From contig CAYQNU010000003.1 in assembly GCA_964419055.1 (NCBI GenBank), forward strand, positions 62,001 through 126,000: a stretch of DNA of 64,000 bases. The letters run 5' to 3'. The DNA is from CAYQNU01 sp964419055. GTDB lineage: Bacteria > Bacteroidota > Bacteroidia > Flavobacteriales_D > Parvicellaceae. The translations under genes and the position numbers were made by a program. Positions 35,224-44,000 of this stretch are shown piece after piece; the stretch's first letter is position 1, and each line of letters starts with the position of its first letter. A model generated the notes under the pieces. It saw only the letters and a program-made list of their open reading frames with translations, had not been told where the DNA came from and searched no databases.

Positions 35224-35349
35224 TTTATTATGGTATATTCGGTTTAAAAACAACTTTCATTTTAATTTTAGTCATATTTTTTAAAAATAAGTTTCGCAAT
35301 AACCTAATTTTAATTAATTTAGCCCAATTAAACTACAACCTAACCCTAA

Positions 35350-36651
35350 ATGAAATTATTTTTTGCAATATTACTCTTTTTAGGACTACAAACAAGCCAA
35401 ATTATTATTTCTCAAAATAACGCATTAGTAATTAACGATAATGCTTTTGTTGTAATTAACGGGGGCACGGTTGCTAATCCCGCCCATATCGTTATCAATC
35501 AACCACATGCCAATGGTATTATTACAACAGGAACGGGTGGAAATTTGGTTTCGGAAAATGAATACAATTATGTTAAATGGAATGTTTCCAATAATACAGG
35601 AACCTATGTAATTCCTTATACAACCGCAGCCCCAGTTGTTGCAAAAATCCCTTTGACAGTTACCATAACCAGTCCAGGTTCAGTAGGAGGTCATTTTTTA
35701 CATTCTACTTATCGTACAGATGATATGAATAATCCTTGGGCATCTTCTGTTAACCATATGTTTGACGCCAACACAGGGACAATTGATAATTCATTGTTTG
35801 TTGTAGATCGATTTTGGATAATTGATGCTATGAATTATGGTACTCGACCCGATGTGAATATGACCTTTGGATATGTGAATAATGCTCTAGAGTTAGGTGC
35901 ACCTAATACTATAATGGTTGGTAATTTAGGCGCTCAACGATTTAATAGTTCTAATAGCCATTGGGAAGGTATTATTAGTTTTGGTGTTCCTTCCGGAATA
36001 TTCGGGACCGACAATGGGCCGGGTATTCCCACCGTTTCTAATGTGGTAATGGCAGGTACCGACTTGTATAGAACCTGGACCCTTTCCGACAAATCATCTC
36101 CATTACCCGTTGCATTACTTTCATTTGAATCTGAATGTACAACTAAAGGGAATGTAATAACTTGGCAAACGGCAGCTGAATCGAATAACGATTATTTTGA
36201 AGTATTGAGAAGTGATAATGGAATTGATTTTATCAGTATTGCACAGTTGCCGGGGAATGGTACTGTAAATTCAATAAATAATTACACCTTTATTGATGAG
36301 ACGCCTGCCACAGCTTACACATTTTATAAGTTGATGCAATACGATTACGATGGAACAGCAAAGCAAATCGGAGTAAAACAAAGTTTACCGTGTAGTTCAA
36401 GCGATAACATTCATATTTACAGCGGTTTAGCAAATGAGATAATTATTGACTATACGGCCATTTTTGATGAAGAATTAGCCATTCAATTGTATGACGCAGC
36501 AGGTAGATTAATAGACGATTTTGGAAAGAGATCGGTTGTGGAAGGCACACAGCAAATTAAATTACAACATTCTGCAATTGCCTTTGGATCCTATTTTATT
36601 GTAGTTAAGTCAGCAACCGAAAACTACAACAAACAACTTATTTTGAATTAA
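35350..36651 (+). CDS. T9SS cargo protein with divergent type A sorting domain
   Basis: A 433-residue secreted protein with signal peptide residues 1-21. The N-terminal half is beta-rich, with an ALVINDNAFVVINGGT opening typical of Bacteroidota surface proteins. After PLPVALLSFESECTTKGNVITWQTAAESNNDYFEVLRS comes a fibronectin-like domain common in T9SS proteins (about 254-350). The end (IQLYDAAGRLIDDFG ... GSYFIVVKSATENYNKQLILN) is a type A-like sorting domain without the usual YPNP opening. The next gene starts 24 bases later, so the two probably form an operon; the tail-fibre-like protein may be its partner. Confidence 0.82.
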   Translation: MKLFFAILLFLGLQTSQIIISQNNALVINDNAFVVINGGTVANPAHIVINQPHANGIITTGTGGNLVSENEYNYVKWNVSNNTGTYVIPYTTAAPVVAKIPLTVTITSPGSVGGHFLHSTYRTDDMNNPWASSVNHMFDANTGTIDNSLFVVDRFWIIDAMNYGTRPDVNMTFGYVNNALELGAPNTIMVGNLGAQRFNSSNSHWEGIISFGVPSGIFGTDNGPGIPTVSNVVMAGTDLYRTWTLSDKSSPLPVALLSFESECTTKGNVITWQTAAESNNDYFEVLRSDNGIDFISIAQLPGNGTVNSINNYTFIDETPATAYTFYKLMQYDYDGTAKQIGVKQSLPCSSSDNIHIYSGLANEIIIDYTAIFDEELAIQLYDAAGRLIDDFGKRSVVEGTQQIKLQHSAIAFGSYFIVVKSATENYNKQLILN

Positions 36652-36675
36652 TGTATTATTAAGTGAACAAATACT

Positions 36676-38775
36676 ATGAAACAATTTAAATTACTTTTAA
36701 TCACCGGTCTACTATTGAGCACACAAATCTTGGCTCAAAATGTTGGTATTAATGCTACAGGTGCTGCACCAGATGCTTCTGCTATGTTGGATATTGTTTC
36801 TGCTAATAGAGGTTTATTGATACCTCGAGTAGCTTTGACCGCAACAAATGCTGCGGGCCCTATCGCAGCGCCAACTACTTCATTATTAGTTTATAATACA
36901 GCTACTGCAGGTGCAGGTTTAACGGCTGTTACACCGGGATATTATTATTGGGACGGTGCAGCTTGGGTTCGTTTCCAAGCAAGTAATACGATTGATGATT
37001 GGAAATTAATAGGTAATGCGGGAACTACGGCTCCAACATCTGGATATGGAACGGCAATTAACAATAATTTTATTGGTACAACCGATGCTGTTGACTTTTC
37101 AATTGGAACTAATGGTTTAGAACGTTTTAGAATTAAAACTGATAATGCAACAACATTGAGAATAGGGATGGGAACGGCATTTACATCAAATTTAAACCCC
37201 AGCTCTACACCTTCCCTTGTTCACTTGCACGATTGGGGAACTACAGTAAATGATTATCCTATTTTACAATTAAGTACTGCAAGCACAACTTCAGGAAGAA
37301 CAGTTGGTATTATTAACTTTGCTTCAACAGCTACGTCTAATGAAAAAAGAGTAGCTACTATTGAAAGTTATTTAACGGCTGCATCTGCTACTAATGCAAC
37401 TGGTGATTTGCGTTTTTTTACCAATGACAATAATTCATTAACTGAAAAAATGCGAATTGAAGGAGATGGAGATATAGGTATTGGAGCAACACCCAATGTT
37501 TCTGCAATTTTAGATGTTACTGCAACTGACAAAGGAATTTTAGCACCACGAGTTGCGTTAACGGCTACTAATGCTGCGGGTCCCATAACTACACCAGCAA
37601 CTGGCTTGTTAGTTTACAATACAGCAACTGCAGGTGCTGCGCCAAATAATGTAGTTCCAGGATATTATTATAATAGTGGAACATCTGGAGCACCAGTTTG
37701 GAGAAGATTCTCTACTGGAAATGGTGATTCTTGGAATACCCTCGGTAATGCTGGAACAGTTGCTGCAACCAATTTTGTAGGTACAACTGACAATATTGCT
37801 TTGACTTTTAGAACTAATAATCTACAACGTTTACAATTGTCAAATACTAATTATCAAGTGTTGGCTATGGATAATGGAAGTGTTACTAATCCATTTTATT
37901 CATGGAGCGCTGATACAGATATGGGGATCTGGAGACCATCTGCTAATACGTTAGAATTTGTTACAGGTTCACTTCCACGCTTAAGAATTCCTGATGCAAA
38001 TCAAGTTCATGCAATGTCAAACGGAACTGCTCTACTTCCTTTTTTTACTTGGAATGCTGATCCAGATATGGGGATATATAGAATTACTACAAATACATTA
38101 GGCTTTTCTACCACTGGTGTCGAGAGAATTAGAATTACAGGCACGGGATACGTTGGGGTTAACCAAAATACCCCTCTCGCACAGACTCATATAACAACAG
38201 CACTCACAACAGGTCCGTCTCTATATGCTCACATAACACCTACTAATTCTACTTGGAGTGCAGGTGAATTTGCAAACACTAATACAAATGGAGGAACAGG
38301 AGTTTATTCAACAGGATTTTCAGCTATTTGGGGTCAGACTACTAATTTTGCAGCAGGTTGGGGAGGGTATTTTAACGGGGATGTAAATACCACTGGTGGA
38401 TATTTTAACATTTCCGATCAAAGACTTAAGGAGAATATAAAACCTATAAATAACGTTTTAGAAAATTTTAAAAAATTAAATGTATATTCCTATAACTACA
38501 AAACTGGAAATTTAGGCTTAGATAGCACATCTGTAAGATACGGTTTTATGGCTCAAGAACTAATGAAAATCTACCCTGACATGGTTAAAGAGAAGTCCTT
38601 TAATGAATCAAGTTCATTAACAAACAACAATAATTCTGAAAGTGTAAAATATTTAGCAGTGTCATATATAGAATTAGTGCCACTTACCGTTATTGCCATT
38701 CAAGAACAACAAGCTATAATTGAAGATTTATTAAAACGCATCGAATTGTTAGAATTAGAACTCAAGAATAAATAA
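36676..38775 (+). CDS. Tail-fibre-like surface protein with C-terminal S74 self-cleaving chaperone
   Basis: A 699-residue secreted protein: signal peptide residues 1-20. Two copies of a Bacteroidota beta-module (ASAMLDIVSANRGLLIPRVALTATNAAGP near 35-62 and AILDVTATDKGILAPRVALTATNAAGP near 277-302) each precede a GYYYW/GYYYN strand. Then come MGIWRPSANTLEF/MGIYRITTNTLGF repeats. The last 125 residues are an S74 intramolecular chaperone domain starting ISDQRLKENIKPI, with YGFMAQELMKIYPDMV and a C-terminal coiled coil (IEDLLKRIELLELELKNK). S74 domains trimerise a fibre and then cut themselves off just before the Ser-Asp of SDxRLK. No T9SS sorting domain is seen. A terminator follows. Confidence 0.87.
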   Translation: MKQFKLLLITGLLLSTQILAQNVGINATGAAPDASAMLDIVSANRGLLIPRVALTATNAAGPIAAPTTSLLVYNTATAGAGLTAVTPGYYYWDGAAWVRFQASNTIDDWKLIGNAGTTAPTSGYGTAINNNFIGTTDAVDFSIGTNGLERFRIKTDNATTLRIGMGTAFTSNLNPSSTPSLVHLHDWGTTVNDYPILQLSTASTTSGRTVGIINFASTATSNEKRVATIESYLTAASATNATGDLRFFTNDNNSLTEKMRIEGDGDIGIGATPNVSAILDVTATDKGILAPRVALTATNAAGPITTPATGLLVYNTATAGAAPNNVVPGYYYNSGTSGAPVWRRFSTGNGDSWNTLGNAGTVAATNFVGTTDNIALTFRTNNLQRLQLSNTNYQVLAMDNGSVTNPFYSWSADTDMGIWRPSANTLEFVTGSLPRLRIPDANQVHAMSNGTALLPFFTWNADPDMGIYRITTNTLGFSTTGVERIRITGTGYVGVNQNTPLAQTHITTALTTGPSLYAHITPTNSTWSAGEFANTNTNGGTGVYSTGFSAIWGQTTNFAAGWGGYFNGDVNTTGGYFNISDQRLKENIKPINNVLENFKKLNVYSYNYKTGNLGLDSTSVRYGFMAQELMKIYPDMVKEKSFNESSSLTNNNNSESVKYLAVSYIELVPLTVIAIQEQQAIIEDLLKRIELLELELKNK

Positions 38776-38797
38776 TTAGATATTTAAGATTTCAAAC

Positions 38798-38828
38798 TTG
38801 CATTTCATTTCCTTATATCCTAACTTTG
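38798..38828 (+). promoter_or_regulatory. Promoter of ahcY, overlapping the upstream terminator
   Basis: TTG (38798-38800), 20 bases, TAACTTTG (38821-38828): a strong Bacteroidota promoter. The predicted start falls inside the terminator hairpin that begins at base 38828, so ahcY transcripts would contain only part of that hairpin. Confidence 0.65.
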
Positions 38829-38860
38829 CATCCGCATCTGACAATGTGGATGCTTTTTTT
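38828..38860 (+). terminator. Intrinsic terminator after the tail-fibre-like gene
   Basis: Stem GCATCCGCAT / ATGTGGATGC (one mismatch), 6-base loop CTGACA, followed by seven T residues, 53 bases after the stop codon. Confidence 0.85.
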
Positions 38861-38888
38861 ATTGAAAACAACTTATAAAAACAAATAA

Positions 38889-40202
38889 ATGAGTACTATG
38901 ACTGAAAAATTGCCATACAAAGTAAAAGACTTGAGTCTTGCCGAGTGGGGTAGAAAAGAAATTGGATTAGCTGAAGCTGAAATGCCAGGTTTAATGGCTT
39001 TGAGAGCTGAATATGGCAAATCAAAACCTTTAGCAGGCGCGCGCATTGCTGGATGTTTACACATGACCATTCAAACAGCTGTTTTAATCGAAACATTGAT
39101 TGAATTAGGAGCTGAAGTTACTTGGTCTTCTTGTAACATTTTCTCTACTCAAGATCACGCTGCTGCTGCAATAGCTGCTGCTAACATTCCTGTTTATGCT
39201 TGGAAAGGAATGAACGAAGAAGAATTTGATTGGTGCATTGAACAAACGCTTTTTGCTTTTGAAGGTGGTAAACCATTAAATATGATTTTGGATGATGGTG
39301 GTGATTTAACCAATATGGTTTTTGACCGTTTCCCAGAATTAGTTAAAGATATCAAAGGACTTTCTGAAGAAACTACAACAGGTGTTCACCGATTGTATGA
39401 AAGAGTTAAAAATGGTACGTTGGTTATGCCGGCTATTAATGTTAACGATTCAGTTACTAAATCAAAATTTGATAATAAATACGGATGTAAAGAATCCTTG
39501 GTTGATTCCATCAGAAGAGCTACAGATGTTATGATTGCTGGTAAAGTAGCTGTAGTAGCTGGTTATGGAGATGTAGGTAAAGGTTCTGCAGCTTCATTAA
39601 GAGGTGCAGGTGCTCGTGTTATTGTAACAGAAATTGACCCTATTTGTGCGCTTCAAGCGGCTATGGATGGTTTTGCAGTTAAAAAAATGGATAATGCTAT
39701 TACTGAAGCGGATATAGTTGTTACAACTACAGGTAACAAAAACATCATTGTTGGCCGTCACTTCGAAAAAATGAAAGATAAAACAATCGTTTGTAACATC
39801 GGTCACTTCGATAATGAAATTGATGTAGCTTGGTTGAACAACAAACATGGAGCTACTAAAATCACTATCAAACCACAAGTTGATATGTATAATGTGAATG
39901 GAAAAGACATTATCTTATTAGCTGAAGGTCGTTTAGTAAACTTAGGTTGCGCTAATGGTCACCCATCTTTTGTAATGAGTAATTCTTTTACCAACCAAAC
40001 TTTAGCTCAAATTGAATTGTGGACAAATGGTCACAATTATGAAAACCAAGTGTATATGTTACCTAAACATTTAGATGAAAAAGTAGCACATTTACATTTA
40101 GCTAAAATTGGTGTTGAATTAGACATCCTTTCTACTGATCAAGCTGAATACATTGGTGTAGATGTTAAAGGTCCTTTCAAACCAGAATATTACAGATATT
40201 AA
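38889..40202 (+). CDS. ahcY: Adenosylhomocysteinase
   Basis: Hydrolyses S-adenosylhomocysteine to adenosine and homocysteine, the recycling step of methylation. 437 residues, full length. Visible: LHMTIQTAVLIETLIELGAEV and SCNIFSTQDHAAAA near the N-terminus, the substrate-binding DDGGDLTN, NAD-binding GYGDVGKGSAASLRG near 217-231 followed by VTEIDPICALQAAMDG, and the C-terminal FKPEYYRY ending. ATG 38889 is in a normal position for the family; a second ATG 6 codons in is also possible. It has its own promoter and terminator. The adenine/adenosine deaminase at 25905 could act on its product, but the two are not linked. Confidence 0.97.
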   Translation: MSTMTEKLPYKVKDLSLAEWGRKEIGLAEAEMPGLMALRAEYGKSKPLAGARIAGCLHMTIQTAVLIETLIELGAEVTWSSCNIFSTQDHAAAAIAAANIPVYAWKGMNEEEFDWCIEQTLFAFEGGKPLNMILDDGGDLTNMVFDRFPELVKDIKGLSEETTTGVHRLYERVKNGTLVMPAINVNDSVTKSKFDNKYGCKESLVDSIRRATDVMIAGKVAVVAGYGDVGKGSAASLRGAGARVIVTEIDPICALQAAMDGFAVKKMDNAITEADIVVTTTGNKNIIVGRHFEKMKDKTIVCNIGHFDNEIDVAWLNNKHGATKITIKPQVDMYNVNGKDIILLAEGRLVNLGCANGHPSFVMSNSFTNQTLAQIELWTNGHNYENQVYMLPKHLDEKVAHLHLAKIGVELDILSTDQAEYIGVDVKGPFKPEYYRY

Positions 40203-40232
40203 TTTTTAAAAAATTAATTCTAATAAAACCAG

Positions 40233-40264
40233 GTCCTATGTCAGAAATGATATGGGACTTTTTT
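40233..40264 (+). terminator. Intrinsic terminator of ahcY
   Basis: Inverted repeat GTCCTAT ... ATATGGGAC with a loop of about 10 bases and a T run (40259-40264), 31 bases after the ahcY stop. The stem has one bulge or mismatch. Confidence 0.7.
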
Positions 40265-40314
40265 GTATTTGGATCTATGTAAATTCGTAGTTACTCAATA
40301 TTCATTTAGTTTTA

Positions 40315-40322
40315 TATCTTTG
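40315..40322 (+). promoter_or_regulatory. Possible -7 element for the O-methyltransferase gene
   Basis: TATCTTTG matches TAnnTTTG, 24 bases before the ATG at 40346; the -33 position shows only TTA. Confidence 0.45.
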
Positions 40323-40345
40323 TCATCAAACCAAAAAACTCACTA

Positions 40346-40987
40346 ATGAATTTCCTGCCAAACAATATAGAAAAATACGCTGATCAACACACATCACCAG
40401 AAAGTGAATTATTGAATGAATTGGAACGTCAAACCCACATTAAAATTCTTCAACCTAGAATGTTATCAGGTCATTTACAAGGACGTTTTTTGAGCATGAT
40501 TTCTAAAATGATTAAACCCGAACATATTCTTGAAATCGGCACATATACTGGTTATAGTGCATTGTGTTTAGCCGAAGGATTGGATAATAATGGTACCTTA
40601 ACTACCATTGAAATTGATCCAGAAATAGCTGAATTTGCTGATTCGTATTTTCAAAGATCGAATTATAAAAATCACATTGATTTAAAAGTAGGAAATTCAT
40701 TAGATATTATACCAGTTTTATCACCAAAATATGACCTTATATTTATAGATGCTGATAAAACCAATTATTTAAACTACCTAGATTTAGTTTACACAAAATT
40801 AAACGTTGGTGGATACTTAATTGCCGATAATGTTCTTTGGAGTGGAAAAGTTGCCGAACAAGTAGATTCAAAAGATTTAGATACCCAAATATTAATCGAA
40901 TTCAATAGCAAAATCCAAAATGATTTACGTTGGGAAAATATATTGCTTCCCATACGAGATGGATTGATGTTAGCAAGAAAAAAATAA
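40346..40987 (+). CDS. SAM-dependent O-methyltransferase (caffeoyl-CoA OMT-like)
   Basis: A 213-residue class I methyltransferase of the Methyltransf_3 family. SAM-binding motif I is ILEIGTYTGYSALCLA (residues 60-76), followed by TTIEIDPEIAEFA and the metal-binding DLIFIDADKTNY. LIADNVLWSGKV near 155-166 completes the family pattern. Family members methylate catechol-like hydroxyls; the bacterial substrate is unknown. It follows ahcY, which clears the SAH by-product of such reactions, but the two have separate signals. The 106 bases after it contain a 14-base AT-rich palindrome (40993-41006) and no gene. Confidence 0.9.
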   Translation: MNFLPNNIEKYADQHTSPESELLNELERQTHIKILQPRMLSGHLQGRFLSMISKMIKPEHILEIGTYTGYSALCLAEGLDNNGTLTTIEIDPEIAEFADSYFQRSNYKNHIDLKVGNSLDIIPVLSPKYDLIFIDADKTNYLNYLDLVYTKLNVGGYLIADNVLWSGKVAEQVDSKDLDTQILIEFNSKIQNDLRWENILLPIRDGLMLARKK

Positions 40988-41093
40988 CCATAGCATATTA
41001 TAATATGTTGAAAACATAAATATTAGTGATGAAATATTTTATGTCAAAACATTTTATTTTTACTTTTAGATCCTACCTAATTCAAATCAGTAT

Positions 41094-44000
41094 ATGAAAA
41101 AAATTATTGCATTCATTACACTTGTATTGCTTTCAACCCCAATTTTTGTAGCTCAATCTATTCCTCAACTTATTAATTATCAAGCCGTAGCTCATAATTC
41201 TAATGGTGGCCCTTTAGCAAACCAGTCCGTTTCAGCCACAGTAATAATACGATCAGGTGGTGCTACTGGCCCTATAGTTTATCAAGAAGCACACGCGGTA
41301 ACGACCAATCAATTTGGATTGTTTTACTACCAAATTGGTAATGGATCAATTGTTTCAGGAACATTTTCAGCAATAAATTGGGGCGCACAACCTCATTTTT
41401 TAAACACGATTGTTAATGGAGATGATTTAGGTACTGTTCAATTAATTAGTGTCCCGTATGCCTTAGCATCACAAAGTACGCGTGGTATTAATAATATTCC
41501 TGTTTCAACAACTACCCCTTCTAATGGAAATGTTTTGGTATTCAATGGTGTTAGTGGTCAATGGGAATCTCAAGCTCCATCTGGTGTAGCAGGTAGTAAT
41601 TCTATTTTAACAAGTATAGTTGAGACCCCAGGTGCCAATTGTTTAAATGGTGGTTATCAAATGCAATACGGTACTGATGATAATAATAACAGCATTTTAG
41701 ATGCAGGAGAAATTGATGGTAGTTATTTTATTTGTAATGGCAATGATGGTGCAACCGGTCCTGCTGGAGCAACGGGTGCTACTGGTCCTGCTGGTACAAA
41801 TGGAACCAATGGAATATCATTAGTTTGGTTAGGTTCTTTAGCGTCAGCACCAGGTTCACCTAACTTAAACGAAGCTTATTACAACACTACTTCAGGTCAA
41901 TCATTTGTTTGGGATGGTAGTGCTTGGCAAACGGTGGCTCAAGATGGTGCCGTAGGTCCTGCTGGAGCTACTGGTGCAACTGGTCCTGCTGGAGCAACTG
42001 GTGCAACTGGTCCAGCTGGTACAAATGGGACAAATGGTATTTCTATTACTTGGTTAGGTTCTTTAGCTGCTGCACCTGCAACACCCAACCTAAACGAAGC
42101 TTATTACAACACTACTTCAGGTCAATCATTTGTTTGGGACGGTAGTGCATGGCAAACAGTGGCTCAAGATGGTGCAACTGGAGCTGCTGGAACTAACGGT
42201 ACAAATGGAACAAATGGTATTTCAATTACTTGGTTAGGTTCTTTAGCTGCTGCACCTGCAACACCCAACTTAAACGAAGCTTATTACAACACTACTTCAG
42301 GTCAATCATTTGTGTGGGACGGTAGTGCATGGCAAACAGTGGCTCAAGATGGTGCAACTGGAGCTGCTGGAACTAACGGTACAAATGGAACAAATGGTAT
42401 TTCAATTACTTGGTTAGGTTCTTTAGCTGCTGCACCTGCAACACCCAACTTAAACGAAGCTTATTACAACACTACTTCAGGTCAATCATTTGTGTGGGAC
42501 GGTAGTGCATGGCAAACAGTAGCACAAGATGGTGTTATAAACGTTACTGGAAGTTCTATCGGAGATGTGTTAGTTTGGGATGGTACCAATTGGGTGTCGG
42601 GGGTTGATCAAGTAAATGATGCGGATAGTGATCCGTTAAATGAAATTGAGTTACCAACAACTGCCAATATTGGTGATGTTTTGGTCTTCGATGGAACTAA
42701 TTGGGTAGCTGGAATCGATGGAGATACAGATGCATTTAACGAAATCGAATTACCTTCTGCTGCAAATCTTGGTGATGTATTGGTATGGAATGGTTCTTCT
42801 TGGTCCGCAGGCCCAGATATGTTTACTGATGCTGATAGTGATCCTTTGAATGAGATTGAATTACCAACATCTGCAACTATTGGAGAAGCTTTAGTCTGGA
42901 ATGGTTCAGCTTGGGCCCCTACAATGATTAACGTAAATGATGCCGATAATGATCCTTTGAATGAAATTGAATTACCAACATCTGCAACCATTGGTGAAGC
43001 TTTAATTTGGAATGGTTCAGCTTGGGTTCCAACAGTTATTAACGTAAATGATGCCGATAATGATCCTTTGAATGAGATTGAATTACCAACGACTGCTACA
43101 ATTGGAGAAGCGTTAGTCTGGAATGGTTCCGCTTGGGTTCCAAATGCAATAAATGTCAATGATGCTGATAGTGATCCATCGAATGAGATTGAATTACCAA
43201 CATCTGCAACAACTAATGATGTTTTGACTTGGGATGGAAGTGCTTGGGTTGCCAGCGCCTCAACATCACAAAATATTTATAACACAGATGGAACAGTTAC
43301 AGCACCTAGAATTGTAACACAAGGTGCTAATTCAATTACCTACAAAACTTCTGGTATTGGAACAGTTTTAGCTAATTTTGAACATTCTGGTTTTAGTGGT
43401 GGCGTTATAAATATTGACCACGCTACTACGCAATCAACTACACTGAATTTTAGAAATAACACATCAACCACACCAGTTACTCTTGGATCAATTACAGGTG
43501 GTTCAGGAGGTCTTCGATTGGATGGAGGTACAGGTGGTAGAGTAGCTGTTGGGCATAGCGCCTCCTTAGGTAAATTTGCCGTTCAACATGCTGCAACTCA
43601 AGCATCACCAACCATAAACTTACAACAAACAGATTTAAACCTTAACAGAATCCATTTTAGAAATTCCCCTGTTGCGAGCAAATTCTGGGAAATTGCAGCC
43701 GAAACAGATGCAAGTGATGCTTCATCAGGCTATAGTATTAATTATTTTAATGGTACAACTTATAATATCCATTTGTTAACCTACGGAAATGGTAAAACAG
43801 CCATTAATGGTTCTGGTTTTGTTCCAGTTGCAAATAGCTCCATGTTTGATGTATTTGGTACTAGTTCATTTCACGATAGTGTAACTATTAGAACAACAAG
43901 TGGTGATCCTTATACATTACCTATGGCAGATGGACCTGCCAATTATATCATTCAAACAAATGGAGCAGGAGTTTTGACTTGGGTTGATCCTTCAAGTTTT

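Noticed and set aside
40993..41006. Perfect 14-base palindrome CATATTATAATATG as an operator
   Set aside because: It is short, entirely AT-rich apart from the ends, and single; such palindromes occur by chance in this base composition.
42608..43159. Open frame on the minus strand opposite the adhesin repeats
   Set aside because: It is opposite periodic repeats in a clear coding gene, has a repetitive translation without any signal or domain, and arises from the low stop density of the complement.
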